From an uncultured Eubacteriales bacterium (GTDB taxonomy: Bacteria; Bacillota_A; Clostridia; Peptostreptococcales; Anaerovoracaceae), in contig CADATR010000002.1 in the NCBI GenBank assembly GCA_902790885.1, positions 1 through 48,756 on the forward strand: a DNA stretch of 48,756 nt, written 5' to 3'. A program made the position numbers and the translations under genes. Shown here piece after piece: positions 1-14,457 of this stretch (its first letter is position 1; each line of letters starts with the position of its first letter). The notes under the pieces are model-generated. The model worked only from the letters and a program-made list of their open reading frames with translations, was not told the origin of the DNA and searched no databases.

Positions 1-2
1 TC

Positions 3-692
3 GCAGTGGTACTGGCCTGTGGTTATATCTACAGGATCTGGTATCACGGTATTGAAGTGCAAGCTTTCGCGCAGGTCTGGTCTGCCGGTCTTGAAGGCTC
101 ATCCGCCAGCATGAGCGACGGAACACATAACGCCGCTAAAACATATCTGGAAAGCGTCGGCGAGGAAGTGTATGAGTACGTATGGACTGCTGCGGAGGTA
201 AAATACCGTAAAGGCGCTGATGATTCATACAAGAGCGCCGGCACGCTTGAAAAGGACAAGATGATAAGACGCACAGGCATCACCCACAACGGCTGGAGCC
301 GCATAGTTGTTGACGATAAGGAGTATTACATTCCGGGAGACAAGGTTTCGACCGATATTCCTGACTCGCTTCCTATCGCGGACGGCATAAAGGGAGAGTA
401 TCAGAAGTATGCCCTTTCGCTTCTGCCGGAATTCGGATGGGACAGCTCGGAGCTGGTGCCGCTTATAAACCTGTGGAACAGGGAGTCCGGCTGGAACCCG
501 AATTCTCACAACAAGAGAAGCGGAGCTCATGGGATCCCGCAGGCGCTGCCTGGCTCAAAGATGGCTTCCGAAGGAAGCGACTATTACACCAATGCTGAGC
601 CTCAGATAAGATGGGGCCTCAAATACATTGCCGGCAGGTATGGTTCGCCATCAGCGGCGTGGGCTCACTGGCAGTCACGCGGCTGGTATTAG
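3..692 (+). CDS. Lytic transglycosylase (SLT)-like cell-wall protein, 5'-truncated by the window edge
   Basis: The reading frame is open to the first base, so the true start probably lies outside the window; a GTG at 6 is only the first possible internal start. The visible N-terminus is hydrophobic (VLACGYIYRIWY) and looks like the end of a signal or membrane anchor. A middle region of about 90 residues is unassigned. The last 90 residues resemble the small SLT/aggregation-promoting-factor domain: an NRESGWNP stretch supplies the likely catalytic glutamate, followed by GAHGIPQALPGSKM, then IRWGLKYIAGRYGSPSAAWAHW and a C-terminal aromatic end. Such domains cleave peptidoglycan glycan strands outside the membrane. 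Assignment of the C-terminal fold is firm; substrate and role are inferred. A LysR gene follows after 27 bases on the same strand. Confidence 0.8.
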   Translation, partial: AVVLACGYIYRIWYHGIEVQAFAQVWSAGLEGSSASMSDGTHNAAKTYLESVGEEVYEYVWTAAEVKYRKGADDSYKSAGTLEKDKMIRRTGITHNGWSRIVVDDKEYYIPGDKVSTDIPDSLPIADGIKGEYQKYALSLLPEFGWDSSELVPLINLWNRESGWNPNSHNKRSGAHGIPQALPGSKMASEGSDYYTNAEPQIRWGLKYIAGRYGSPSAAWAHWQSRGWY

Positions 693-719
693 AAAATAAA
701 TAGTACGGAGCACAGTTAA

Positions 720-1592
720 TTGAACACACAGAAGATCAGGATACTGCTTGCTGCCATAGATAAGGGCAGCCTCACCAAAGCCGGTCAGGCTCTGGGGTAC
801 ACGCAGTCATACCTTACACAGATAATGAAATCCTTTGAGGAAGAGGTCGGATTTCCGCTTCTGGTCAAAACCAACCGCGGCGTCGAGCCGACACGCGAGG
901 CCACATTGCTGCTGCCCGCAATGAGGCGCATACTCGAAAGCGAGGAGCGGCTTGATCAGGAAATAGCGGAGCTGAACGGACTGCACAAGGGCACCATCAG
1001 GATCGGCACCTTTGTAAGTACTTCAGTGTACTGGGTGCCGCAGATAATAGAGTACTTTCAGAGCAACTATCCTCAGGTGGTTTTTCAGATCGAGGAACTC
1101 GGCCACGATGAAATGATAAACGGTCTCATTGACGGATCACTGGACATGACTCTCATGAGCTTTCCCGGCGACAAGGTCAACATCGATTTTATACCCGTAC
1201 TTGAAGATCCAATGCTGCTCGCCTTGCCGCCCGGCCACGAGCTGAGCAGCTACGACTATGTGCCTGTCGAAAAGCTCAGGGATCGTCCTTTCATCATGAC
1301 CTATGAAAGCTACGACAGAGATCCGCACAGGGTCTTCGAGGACGCGGGATTCATGCCTCCGGTAAGGTATTACTCGCGGGACGACTTCGCCGTGCTGTCG
1401 ATGGTGCAGCGCGGGCTTGGGCTGGCGATACTGCCGGAGCTCACTATCAATGAGTTCCCGGGCGATTACGACACCCGGATGCTTGATCCCGAAGCTTACA
1501 GGACTCTCGGGATAGGCATAAGATCGCTGGAATACGCAGGGCCTCTGACGAAATTCGTGATCGGATACATAATGGAAAATATAAGGCGTTGA
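720..1592 (+). CDS. LysR-family transcriptional regulator
   Basis: A 290-residue protein with a typical LysR winged helix in residues 1-60 (AAIDKGSLTKAGQALGYTQS, then LTQIMKSFEEEVGFPLL) and a periplasmic-binding-protein-like effector domain from about residue 90 (GTIRIGTFVSTSVYWVPQII). The start chosen is TTG at 720, with ACGGAG about ten bases upstream; no ATG nearby gives the complete HTH. It lies 27 bases after the cell-wall gene and ends at a strong terminator. The effector and targets cannot be read from the sequence. LysR proteins often regulate a divergent neighbour, but none is present here. Confidence 0.9.
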   Translation: MNTQKIRILLAAIDKGSLTKAGQALGYTQSYLTQIMKSFEEEVGFPLLVKTNRGVEPTREATLLLPAMRRILESEERLDQEIAELNGLHKGTIRIGTFVSTSVYWVPQIIEYFQSNYPQVVFQIEELGHDEMINGLIDGSLDMTLMSFPGDKVNIDFIPVLEDPMLLALPPGHELSSYDYVPVEKLRDRPFIMTYESYDRDPHRVFEDAGFMPPVRYYSRDDFAVLSMVQRGLGLAILPELTINEFPGDYDTRMLDPEAYRTLGIGIRSLEYAGPLTKFVIGYIMENIRR

Positions 1593-1636
1593 TACGAGGC
1601 ATTAACGTAAGGCATCAGCATAAGACATCAACGAAA

Positions 1637-1667
1637 AGATCCGGCATCGCTGCCGGATCTTTTTCTT
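1637..1667. terminator. Bidirectional rho-independent terminator
   Basis: A perfect 10-bp stem (AGATCCGGCA / TGCCGGATCT) with a TCGC loop is followed by TTTTCTT on the plus strand and by TTTTCGTT on the minus strand. It ends the LysR gene on the plus strand and could also end the ftsH/microprotein transcripts arriving on the minus strand. Confidence 0.88.
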
Positions 1668-1724
1668 GGTTTGAGTAAGGATAGTGTTTTTTAGCTGTTG
1701 TGGTTTTAAGCTTTTATGCTGTTA

Positions 1725-1817
1725 TTAGTTTTCCTTAGGAGCGATCTTCTCTTCGAACTCATATGTGAGAACTCCGGATACTGCTAAGATTCCTGCTACT
1801 GCGATGATTCCTACCAT
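1725..1817 (-). CDS. 30-residue single-span membrane microprotein downstream of ftsH
   Basis: An ATG at 1817 is preceded, with 7 bases between, by a perfect AGGAGG (1830-1825). The frame runs 30 codons to TAA. The product starts MVGIIAVAGILAVSGVLT, a hydrophobic stretch of about 17 residues, and ends in a charged tail (YEFEEKIAPKEN). The composition, codon choice and ribosome site are those of a real gene, although it is too short for standard gene callers. I do not recognise the family. It lies 143 bases downstream of ftsH on the same strand and may have its own promoter (TATAAT at 1950-1945). A link to FtsH is inference only, based on position and on the known existence of tiny membrane FtsH modulators such as SpoVM of Bacillus. 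Confidence 0.7.
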   Translation of the reverse strand: MVGIIAVAGILAVSGVLTYEFEEKIAPKEN

Positions 1818-1944
1818 TTTGTTGCCTCCTGTTATTATTTATCTGATGGCCGCTTTTCAGATCTCTGATCAGTGGCTCTCTCTTTCTGATAAAAAAATAA
1901 CATTCTATAGGCTAAAAGTAAAATGGTTGTTTTGCATACCCGGT

Positions 1945-1973
1945 ATTATAAAAGCTAATATCACTCTCCAAGT
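1945..1973 (-). promoter_or_regulatory. Possible sigma-A promoter for the microprotein gene
   Basis: Read on the minus strand, TTGGAG is followed after 15 bases by a perfect TATAAT. It sits at the 3' end of ftsH and points to the 30-residue gene. The spacer is shorter than the ideal 17, so support is moderate. The rest of 1830-1944 shows nothing clear. Confidence 0.35.
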
Positions 1974-3721
1974 ATTTCCATGAATTCCTCGCCTGTTATG
2001 GTCTCCTTGTCGTACAGGAATTCTGCGAGTTCATCGAGCTTGCCGCGGTTGTCGCTGAGGATCTTTTTAGCCTTCTCGTGCTGAGTCCTGACGAGCTCTA
2101 CCACTTTTTCGTCTATCTTCGTCTGCGTTTCAGCGGAGCTGTCGAATTCATCGCTCATGCCAAAGCGGGTGATCATGGCGCGGGCGAGCTTTGTCGCCTG
2201 CTCTATGTCGTTCGAAGCGCCGGTCGTGACCGAGCCGAATACGACCTCCTCGGCCGCGCGGCCTCCTGTCAGTGTGGCTATCTTGTTCTCGAGCTCTTCC
2301 TTGCTCATCAGGTAGTGGTCGCCCTCATCCACCTGCAGGGTGTATCCCAGCGCTCCCGATGTGCGCGGTATGATGGTGATCTTCTGCACCGGTGCCGAAT
2401 GCGTCTGCATCGCTGCCACGAGTGCGTGGCCTATCTCATGGTAAGCCACTATCTTCTTTTCGTGATCGGTCAGTATGGAGTTCTTCTTCTGGTATCCGGC
2501 AATTACTACCTCTATGCTCTCTTCGAAGTCAGACTGCGAAGCTGCGCTGCGCCCGTCTCTGACTGCCCTGAGAGCCGCCTCATTTACGATATTGGCAAGT
2601 TCAGCGCCGGATGCTCCGGATGCCATGCGGGCCACTGCCGAGTAATCGATATTGTCTTCAGTCTTTATTCTTGAAGCGTGCACCTTAAGTATCGCTTCCC
2701 TGCCCTTGAGATCAGGCAGGTCAACAGGCACCCTGCGGTCGAAGCGGCCCGGTCTTGTGAGCGCCGGGTCGAGTGACTCAGGCCTGTTGGTGGCCGCGAG
2801 TATGATGACTCCGCTGTTGCCCTCGAATCCGTCCATCTCGGTGAGGAGCTGGTTGAGAGTCTGCTCCCTTTCGTCGTTGCCGCCGAAGCTGCCGCTGTTT
2901 CTCTTCTGTCCAATGGCGTCTATCTCATCGATGAAGACGATGCACGGCGCCTTCTCCTTGGCCTGTCTGAAGAGATCACGCACCTTTGAAGCTCCCATTC
3001 CGACGAACATCTCCACGAATTCAGAGCCCGACATTGAGAAGAAAGGCACATTGGCCTCGCCGGCGACCGCCTTGGCGAGCATCGTCTTTCCTGTTCCCGG
3101 AGGGCCAACGAGCAGCACGCCCTTCGGCATCAGCGCTCCTATATCCCTGTACTTTGAAGGATCGTGCAGGTATTCGACTATCTCCTGCAGATTGTCCTCT
3201 GCCTCGTCAACGCCTTCAACGTCATCAAACTTGATGCCGTCCGAAGACTTTACATAGACTCTGGCATTGCTCTTGCCCATGTTGAACATCATGGAGCCCG
3301 CACCGCCGGCCCTGTCCATCATCCTTTTACTGAGTATCTGGCCCAGCAGGTAGAAGATCAGCAGCGGGACTATCCAGCTGACGAAGAAGCTCGCCAGCGG
3401 CGACATCTGCCTGACTATCTTTGTCGTGAACTCCGCGCCCGACGCGTGCAGTCTGTTGACAAGGTCGGGATCGTTCATCACGCCGGTACGGTATACGCTC
3501 TTGCCGTCCTTGCTGGTGAAGAGTATCTGGTTCTCCTCGATCTGGACCGACCCGATATTTTTCTCTTCGGTCATCGTCATGAATGTGCCGTAATCCACTT
3601 CCTTTATCTTCTGCTCCTCGGCAAGCATCGGAGCAACAAGGGCGTTGAAGGCAAACATGACCAGAAACATCACTACGTAGAAAACTATCAAAGGTTTTCT
3701 TGGTTTTTTTACTTCATTCAT
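1961..3721 (-). CDS. ftsH: ATP-dependent zinc metalloprotease FtsH
   Basis: A membrane-anchored AAA+ protease for quality control of membrane and some cytosolic proteins. Visible in order: TM1 (residues 11-31), a short extracytoplasmic domain, TM2 (about 110-130), Walker A GPPGTGKT (206-213), Walker B VFIDEID (262-268), second region of homology [21 protein letters not shown] (310-330), and the zinc motif HEIGH (428-432). The start ATG at 3721 has AGGAGGAAGAA before it. At 586 residues it is shorter than most FtsH proteins: after RFGMSDEFD (near 527) the usual strand-loop segment of roughly 20 residues is missing and the sequence resumes with [18 protein letters not shown] replaces the commoner HEAGH but keeps both zinc histidines and the glutamate. 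It follows tex by 49 bases. Confidence 0.97.
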   Translation of the reverse strand: MNEVKKPRKPLIVFYVVMFLVMFAFNALVAPMLAEEQKIKEVDYGTFMTMTEEKNIGSVQIEENQILFTSKDGKSVYRTGVMNDPDLVNRLHASGAEFTTKIVRQMSPLASFFVSWIVPLLIFYLLGQILSKRMMDRAGGAGSMMFNMGKSNARVYVKSSDGIKFDDVEGVDEAEDNLQEIVEYLHDPSKYRDIGALMPKGVLLVGPPGTGKTMLAKAVAGEANVPFFSMSGSEFVEMFVGMGASKVRDLFRQAKEKAPCIVFIDEIDAIGQKRNSGSFGGNDEREQTLNQLLTEMDGFEGNSGVIILAATNRPESLDPALTRPGRFDRRVPVDLPDLKGREAILKVHASRIKTEDNIDYSAVARMASGASGAELANIVNEAALRAVRDGRSAASQSDFEESIEVVIAGYQKKNSILTDHEKKIVAYHEIGHALVAAMQTHSAPVQKITIIPRTSGALGYTLQVDEGDHYLMSKEELENKIATLTGGRAAEEVVFGSVTTGASNDIEQATKLARAMITRFGMSDEFDSSAETQTKIDEKVVELVRTQHEKAKKILSDNRGKLDELAEFLYDKETITGEEFMEILGE

Positions 3722-3770
3722 TTCTTCCTCCTGTCTGCAGACCCGTATGTGTTTTTCTGCACATCAGGTA

Positions 3771-5951
3771 TCAGTTTTTCAGATCTCTCATTGAAAGAGC
3801 TATCTTCCCGCGTTTTTCATCCACCGACAGCACTTTTACATTCACTATATCACCGACTTTGACGACATCAAGCGGGTGTTTCACGAATCTGTCCGAGAGC
3901 TGTGATATGTGCACGAGCCCGTCCTGATGCACGCCTATGTCTACGAATGCGCCGAAGTCAACGATGTTGCGGACTGTGCCTTTCAGCTCCATGCCCGGCA
4001 CAAGGTCGGACATCTCAAGCACGTCGCTTCTGAGCACAGGAGCCTGCACATCCTCTCTCGGGTCTCTTCCCGGCTTCTCGAATTCCGCCGCGATATCCGC
4101 GAAGGTATATCTGCCGATGCCGAGCTTCTCCGCTATGTCTTTCCTTGCGGCGAGGCCCTTTACCTTTCCGCCGGCTATGTCCTTTACGTCAAAGCCGCAT
4201 TCCTTTAGGATGGCTCTTGCCGAGTCATAGCTCTCCGGATGCACCGAGGTTGCGTCGAGCGGCTCGCTGCCGTCGCTTATCCTCAGGAATCCGGCGCACT
4301 GTTCAAAGGCCTTAGGGCCGAGCTTAGGAACTTTCAGGAGCTCCTTCCTTGTGGCGAACCTTCCGTGTTCGTCTCTGTACGCCACGATGTTTGAAGCGAC
4401 CTGCCTGCTCACTCCCGAAACGTAGCTCAGCAGTGACTGCGATGCAGTGTTGACATCCACGCCTACCATGTTGACGCACTTCTCGACTACGGCATCAAGC
4501 GCTTCCCCCAGACGCTTCTGGTTCATGTCGTGCTGGTACTGTCCCACGCCTATCGCCTTAGGGTCGATCTTCACGAGCTCTGACAGAGGATCCTGCAGCC
4601 TGCGCGCTATCGAAGCCGAGCTCCTCTCTCCTACGTTGAGATCAGGATGCTCTTCGGTCGCCAGCTTGCTGGCGGAATATACCGACGCGCCGGCCTCATT
4701 GACTATCGCGTAGTGCAGCTTTCTGCCGCGCCTTGACTTTTCGTAGCCGCGGATGAAATCCGCTATTATCTTTTCGGACTCTCTCGAAGCGGTGCCGTTG
4801 CCCACTGAGATCACATCGACATCGTATCTGTCGCACAGGTCTTCGAGGACTTTTACGGACTCCGCCACTCTGTTCTGAGGAGCTGTCGGATATATCACGG
4901 CAGTCTTCAGTATTTTGCCGGTAGGATCACAAACCGCCAGCTTGCAGCCCGTACGGAAAGCCGGGTCCCAGCCCAGTACAGTCTTGCCCTTCAGCGGCGG
5001 CTGCATCAGAAGCTGCTCAAGATTAGAGCCGAACACCTTTATGGCTCCCTCTTCTGCCGTCTCTGTCAGTCCGTTCCGTATTTCCGTTTCGATGGAAGGA
5101 GCTATGAGCCTTTTGTACCCGTCTTCGACCGCTGCCTCAACGTACGGCCTGCATGCATCCGTTACCTTACGCAGCATCCTGCGCTTGAGATACGAGTCTA
5201 TGTCTTCTTCAGGAGCGTCGACCGACACGGAGAGGATCTTCTCCTTCTCTCCGCGGTTTACCGCCAGCACTCTGTGTCCCGGTATCTTCGAGACCGGCTC
5301 GCTGTATTCGTAATAGTTTTCGTACACCGAGCGCTCTCCGGACTCCGCGAGCTTCTTTCCTTCCTGGCCGAGTCCGCAGCTTATGAAGCCCTTGTCGAGG
5401 GTCTTCTTTCTTATCCACGCCCTGATATCCGCGTCATCGGACATATCATCCGCGATTATATCCTCTGCCATCCTGAGTGCAGCGGCGGAGTCAGGCACTT
5501 CCTTCTCTTCCGAAACGTACTTCTCCGCTTCCATTGCAGGATCGCCCTCTGAATCCTTTGACATCAGGTAATCCGCAAGGCCCTGAAGACCTTTCTCCCT
5601 GGCGATCCCCGCGCGGGTCTTCCTCTTAGGCTTATACGGTCTGTAAAGATCCTCAAGCACCGCGGCTGTCCCAGCCGCTTCTATCTTCGTCCGCAGTTCA
5701 TCTGTAAGCCTGCCCTGCTCTTCTATGGCTGCAAGCACTGTCTGCTTGCGCTCTTCGAGGTTGCGGAGGTATTTCAGCCGCTCGTCAAAAGCCCTGAGCA
5801 CCTCGTCGTCCATGGCTCCGGTCGCTTCCTTGCGGTAACGCGCTATAAAAGGTATCGTGCATCCGCTGTCAATAAGCTCTGCAGCGGCTTCGGCCTGGCT
5901 GAGTCTGATCCCAAGCTCAGCGGCTATCTTTTTCAAAATCATGTTTTCCAA
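3771..5951 (-). CDS. tex: Tex-family RNA-binding transcription accessory protein
   Basis: A 726-residue Tex protein, a conserved nucleic-acid-binding factor linked to transcription. Seen: the N-terminal Tex helices (IPFIARYRKEATGAMDDEVLR), a YqgF/RNase H-like core (GWDPAFRTGCKLAVCD near 330), tandem helix-hairpin-helix segments (NTASQSLLSYVSGVSRQVAS, LLKVPKLGPKAFEQCAGFLR, near 500-550) and a C-terminal S1 domain (LKGTVRNIVDFGAFVDIGVH to SMRDL, about 650-724). Length is normal for the family. The start is TTG at 5951, six bases after GAGGAAA; an in-frame ATG at 5942 is the alternative. It is probably co-transcribed with ftsH. Confidence 0.95.
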   Translation of the reverse strand: MENMILKKIAAELGIRLSQAEAAAELIDSGCTIPFIARYRKEATGAMDDEVLRAFDERLKYLRNLEERKQTVLAAIEEQGRLTDELRTKIEAAGTAAVLEDLYRPYKPKRKTRAGIAREKGLQGLADYLMSKDSEGDPAMEAEKYVSEEKEVPDSAAALRMAEDIIADDMSDDADIRAWIRKKTLDKGFISCGLGQEGKKLAESGERSVYENYYEYSEPVSKIPGHRVLAVNRGEKEKILSVSVDAPEEDIDSYLKRRMLRKVTDACRPYVEAAVEDGYKRLIAPSIETEIRNGLTETAEEGAIKVFGSNLEQLLMQPPLKGKTVLGWDPAFRTGCKLAVCDPTGKILKTAVIYPTAPQNRVAESVKVLEDLCDRYDVDVISVGNGTASRESEKIIADFIRGYEKSRRGRKLHYAIVNEAGASVYSASKLATEEHPDLNVGERSSASIARRLQDPLSELVKIDPKAIGVGQYQHDMNQKRLGEALDAVVEKCVNMVGVDVNTASQSLLSYVSGVSRQVASNIVAYRDEHGRFATRKELLKVPKLGPKAFEQCAGFLRISDGSEPLDATSVHPESYDSARAILKECGFDVKDIAGGKVKGLAARKDIAEKLGIGRYTFADIAAEFEKPGRDPREDVQAPVLRSDVLEMSDLVPGMELKGTVRNIVDFGAFVDIGVHQDGLVHISQLSDRFVKHPLDVVKVGDIVNVKVLSVDEKRGKIALSMRDLKN

Positions 5952-6079
5952 TCGTCATTTCCTCTTTTTGATTTTTTAACCTCTCAATGTTAAATCAAAT
6001 GAGCCCGATTGTCGAGAGGGCTTTTGCCACAGCAAGCGAAATGAACATATCCCGGCAGATGAATATTTATTATTGATAT

Positions 6080-6122
6080 AAAGAAAGCCCCCGGCTCATA
6101 TATGTGAGCTCCGGGGCTTATT
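6080..6122 (-). terminator. Terminator after the glnN-asnB-pyrG-glmS operon
   Basis: On the minus strand, nine bases past the glmS stop, a hairpin with arms AAGCCCCGGAGCTCA and TGAGCCGGGGGCTT surrounds a small AT loop and is followed by TCTTTAT. The stem is about 14 bp and GC-rich, so termination is likely. The remaining part of 5952-6079 holds no other feature I can support. Confidence 0.8.
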
Positions 6123-6130
6123 TGATTCAG

Positions 6131-11207
<5,077 letters not shown>

Positions 11208-11238
11208 ATCTTCCTCCTTTCCGGCAGAACTCTCAGTC

Positions 11239-13329
11239 CTACTTCTCACCGAACATCAGAAGTCCGTAATTCGGAAGCGGCCAGTATTTCTTTGAAGTGA
11301 GCATCTCCGCGGCGTCGCCGTCTTCTCTCAGCTTTTTCATGGCCGGGATAAGCTCATCGCGTATCGTTTCAGCATCCTTCAGATAATCGTCACCGCTCAG
11401 CCTGCCTAGCACAGCAGCCATGGACTGCACACCGGCGTATATCCGATCGGTCTTTTCAGACAGCTCTGAGATTATCTCCTTTTCGAATCTGCATTCGAGC
11501 TGAGGCAGAGCGCGCTTCTTTTCGTTCATGTTGGCCGCAAGCTCGGCCGAATAGGCCTCTACGGCCGGCGCTATCCTTTTCACCGCCATGGATCTCATGG
11601 TTCTGGCCTCGATGCATATGGTTTTGCAGTAATTCTCAAGTATTATCTCGCACCTGGACTCGAGCTCCGATCTGCTGAACACCTTCTGTCCGGTCAGCAT
11701 CTTCACGTTCTTTTCATCGAGCAGATGAGGCACGCAGTCCGGAGTCGTTCTGTAGTTTGAAAGGCCTCTCTTCTCAGCCTCTTCTATCCAGTCCTGATCG
11801 TATCCGTTGCCGTTGAAGATGATCCTCTTGTGGTCTCTCACGGTCTCTCTTATCAGGGAGTAGACCGTCTCGCTGAGGTCCTCCGCTCCCTCGAGCCTGT
11901 CAGCGTAGTATGCCAGTGCGTCAGCCGCGGCGCTGTTGAGTATGACGTTAGGGAACGCGAGGCTGCTCATCGACCCCGGCATCCTGAATTCGAACTTGTT
12001 TCCGGTGAAAGCGAAAGGCGACGTGCGGTTCCTGTCCGTATTGTCTCTCCTGAAGCCCGGGATCACCCTGGTCCCCAGCTTCATCAGCACATCTCCGCTC
12101 TTCTCATACGGGATGTCCTTTTCGATCGATTCCAGCACCTCGGTGAGTTCATCTCCGAGGAATATGGAGACTACTGCCGGAGGAGCCTCGCTCGCCCCGA
12201 GTCTGTGATCATTTCCGGCAGAGGCGACAGATATCCTCAAAAGATCCTGATAATCATCCACGGCTTTGATGACCGCGCACAGAAACAGCAGGAACTGCGC
12301 GTTATCGTGCGGGGTGTCGCCGGGAGCCAGCAGGTTATCGCCTCTGTCGGTAGAGAGTGACCAGTTGTTGTGTTTTCCGCTTCCGTTGACTCCGTCAAAA
12401 GGCTTCTCATGCAGAAGGGCAGCAAAGCCGTGCCTCTCCGCAACCTTTTTGATCATCTCCATCACCAGCTGGTTCTGGTCGACGGTGACATTTACCTTTG
12501 TATATATGCAGGCGAGCTCATGCTGCGAAGGAGCTACCTCGTTGTGCTCTGTCTTTGCGAACACTCCGAGCTTCCACAGCTCCTCGTTGAGCTCTTCCAT
12601 GAACCTGGCGACTTCGGGCTTGATAGCTCCGAAGTAATGGTCGTCAAGTTCCTGTCCTTTAGGAGGCATGACGCCAAAGAGAGTCCTTCCCGCGAACCTG
12701 AGATCAGGTCTTTTGTCGTAGAGCTCGCGCGGCACAAGGAAGTACTCCTGCTCCGCGCCCGCTGAGGCATGGACTCTGCTTACCGAATCGTTCCCCAGAA
12801 GACGCAGCACTCTCAAAGCCTGCTGGTTGAGGGCATCCATCGACCTCAGAAGCGAGGTCTTCTCATCCATCGCCTCTCCACTGTACGAGCAGAAGGCAGT
12901 CGGGATGCACAGAGTGCGGTCTCTTATGAACGCGTACGATGTAGGGTCCCAGGCAGTGTAGCCCCTGGCCTCGAAGGTGGCTCTCAGGCCTCCCGACGGA
13001 AACGATGAAGCGTCAGGCTCGCCTTTAATGAGCTCCTTTCCCGAGAATTCCATTATCACTCTTCCGTCCGGAGAAGCCTGTATGAAGCTGTCATGCTTCT
13101 CGGCCGTTATCCCTGTGAGGGGCTGGAACCAGTGAGTGAAATGCGTGGCCCCGTTCGCGACGGCCCAGTCCTTCATCGCCTGCGCTACCGCGTTCGCTAT
13201 CTCCTGATTCAGAGGATCGCCCCTGTTGATAGTATTTCGCATAGAGCGATACGCGTCCTCGGACAGCATTGCTCTCATCACTTTGTCATCGAATACCATA
13301 GATCCGAAACGGTCCAGTATACTGCTCAT
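11239..13329 (-). CDS. glnN: Glutamine synthetase type III
   Basis: Forms glutamine from glutamate, ammonia and ATP. At 696 residues it is far longer than GS-I or GS-II and matches the GSIII class found in Bacteroidetes and many Clostridia. Recognisable parts: MSSILDRFGSMVFDDKVM at the start, FTHWFQPLTG, the glutamate-binding GAEQEYFLV, TKTEHNEVAPSQHE region, and the nucleotide/glutamate-site LLHEKPFDGVNGSGKHNNWS. The ATG at 13329 is nine bases after AGGAGG; a GTG at 13332 gives one more residue. It is the first gene of the glutamine-handling operon glnN-asnB-pyrG-glmS. No riboswitch or clear promoter could be defined in the 184-base gap upstream. Confidence 0.96.
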   Translation of the reverse strand: MSSILDRFGSMVFDDKVMRAMLSEDAYRSMRNTINRGDPLNQEIANAVAQAMKDWAVANGATHFTHWFQPLTGITAEKHDSFIQASPDGRVIMEFSGKELIKGEPDASSFPSGGLRATFEARGYTAWDPTSYAFIRDRTLCIPTAFCSYSGEAMDEKTSLLRSMDALNQQALRVLRLLGNDSVSRVHASAGAEQEYFLVPRELYDKRPDLRFAGRTLFGVMPPKGQELDDHYFGAIKPEVARFMEELNEELWKLGVFAKTEHNEVAPSQHELACIYTKVNVTVDQNQLVMEMIKKVAERHGFAALLHEKPFDGVNGSGKHNNWSLSTDRGDNLLAPGDTPHDNAQFLLFLCAVIKAVDDYQDLLRISVASAGNDHRLGASEAPPAVVSIFLGDELTEVLESIEKDIPYEKSGDVLMKLGTRVIPGFRRDNTDRNRTSPFAFTGNKFEFRMPGSMSSLAFPNVILNSAAADALAYYADRLEGAEDLSETVYSLIRETVRDHKRIIFNGNGYDQDWIEEAEKRGLSNYRTTPDCVPHLLDEKNVKMLTGQKVFSRSELESRCEIILENYCKTICIEARTMRSMAVKRIAPAVEAYSAELAANMNEKKRALPQLECRFEKEIISELSEKTDRIYAGVQSMAAVLGRLSGDDYLKDAETIRDELIPAMKKLREDGDAAEMLTSKKYWPLPNYGLLMFGEK

Positions 13330-13457
13330 CACACCGATCCTCCTTTCAGGTATTTCAGCTTTCTACAGCCCGGATATATTTAATATGCTTCAAAAATAAA
13401 CCCGCCGTTTTGAGAAATGAAATACATATATAATTAGCAAAATCATATTTTTTTCGT

Positions 13458-13490
13458 ATGAAAAAAGAGCCTCTGAAAAGAAGCTCTGCG
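13458..13490 (-). terminator. Terminator after the LysR gene, before glnN
   Basis: On the minus strand a short hairpin (AGAGC ... GCTCT with a 12-base loop) is followed by TTTTTT. The stem is short, so it may be a leaky terminator between the LysR gene and the glnN operon. The AT-rich remainder of the gap (13333-13457) must then hold a glnN promoter, but I could not place it with confidence. Confidence 0.55.
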
Positions 13491-13516
13491 GTTATCGTCT
13501 TTCACCGGGCTGCAGC

Positions 13517-14401
13517 TTATTGCCCGGAAACCATATTCTTTACATAATCTATAAAGGTCTTCTCTATCGTAGGCAGCGGATGCCCCTTGCGCCATACGAA
13601 GAGATACTCTATCTTTCTGTCGTTTCCCGATATCTCCTTGAAGATAAGCGAGTCGTTCGGAACATAGGCGGTCCTCGGATAAATGCTGACGCCCACCATT
13701 CTGCCGGCAAGAGCAGCCGCGTCCAGATAGCTGTCCATCTCGCATACTATCTTTGGCTCGAGTCCCTCTTTTTCGAACCACTTGTATATGGTGTCGATGA
13801 AGGCTCTTCTGCTCGGCACTATGAGGTTCTCTCCCTCAAGATCCTTTACATCTATCTCATCCCCCTCCTTAAGAGCCAGCGGATGAGTTTTGTTTATCAG
13901 AGCCGCTATCCTTTCCGCTCCCACATGAAAGCTGTGAAGAAGGGAATGATCGCACGGTGAAGTTATCACGGCCAGACTTATGAGCCCGGTACGCATCTTC
14001 TCGAGAAGGTCGTCGGTGCTTCCGTCGAGTATCCTGAACCGTATGTTAGGGTATGTCCCTATAAATCCCGCGAACCACTCCGCGGCTATGTCGGGAGCCA
14101 TGCCTTCCACCAGCCCTATCGAAATGGTGCCGCGCATGCCCTCTCCCATGGAATGGACTTCTGACTGAGTCTTCTCAGCCAGGCTGAGTATCTCCTTAGC
14201 CCTTCTGTAGAGAAGCTGCCCCGACTCCGTAAGGCCGAGACGCCTTTTTCCCCTTATGAAGAGCAAGGTATCGAGCTCCTCCTCCAGGCTCTTTATCTGA
14301 GCGCTGAGAGGCGGCTGGCTCATGTGCAGCTTTTCAGCTGCCCTTGTTATATTAAGTTCTTCCGCTACCGTTACAAAGTAGCGCAGGCTTCTAAGATCCA
14401 T
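13517..14401 (-). CDS. LysR-family transcriptional regulator upstream of glnN
   Basis: A 294-residue LysR protein: MDLRSLRYFVTVAEELNITR begins a textbook HTH domain (AAEKLHMSQPPLSAQIKSLE, then ELDTLLFIRGKRRLGLTESG), and from about residue 88 the effector-binding domain (GTISIGLVEGMAPDIAAEWF). It is encoded just before glnN in the same orientation, separated by a probable terminator. Control of the glutamine operon is a reasonable inference from position but is not shown. Its effector is unknown. Confidence 0.9.
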   Translation of the reverse strand: MDLRSLRYFVTVAEELNITRAAEKLHMSQPPLSAQIKSLEEELDTLLFIRGKRRLGLTESGQLLYRRAKEILSLAEKTQSEVHSMGEGMRGTISIGLVEGMAPDIAAEWFAGFIGTYPNIRFRILDGSTDDLLEKMRTGLISLAVITSPCDHSLLHSFHVGAERIAALINKTHPLALKEGDEIDVKDLEGENLIVPSRRAFIDTIYKWFEKEGLEPKIVCEMDSYLDAAALAGRMVGVSIYPRTAYVPNDSLIFKEISGNDRKIEYLFVWRKGHPLPTIEKTFIDYVKNMVSGQ

Positions 14402-14457
14402 CTTCTTATCCCCCGTTTTGATTACCCTTCCGGCCGGCTGTCACGATGTCTCCGGCA

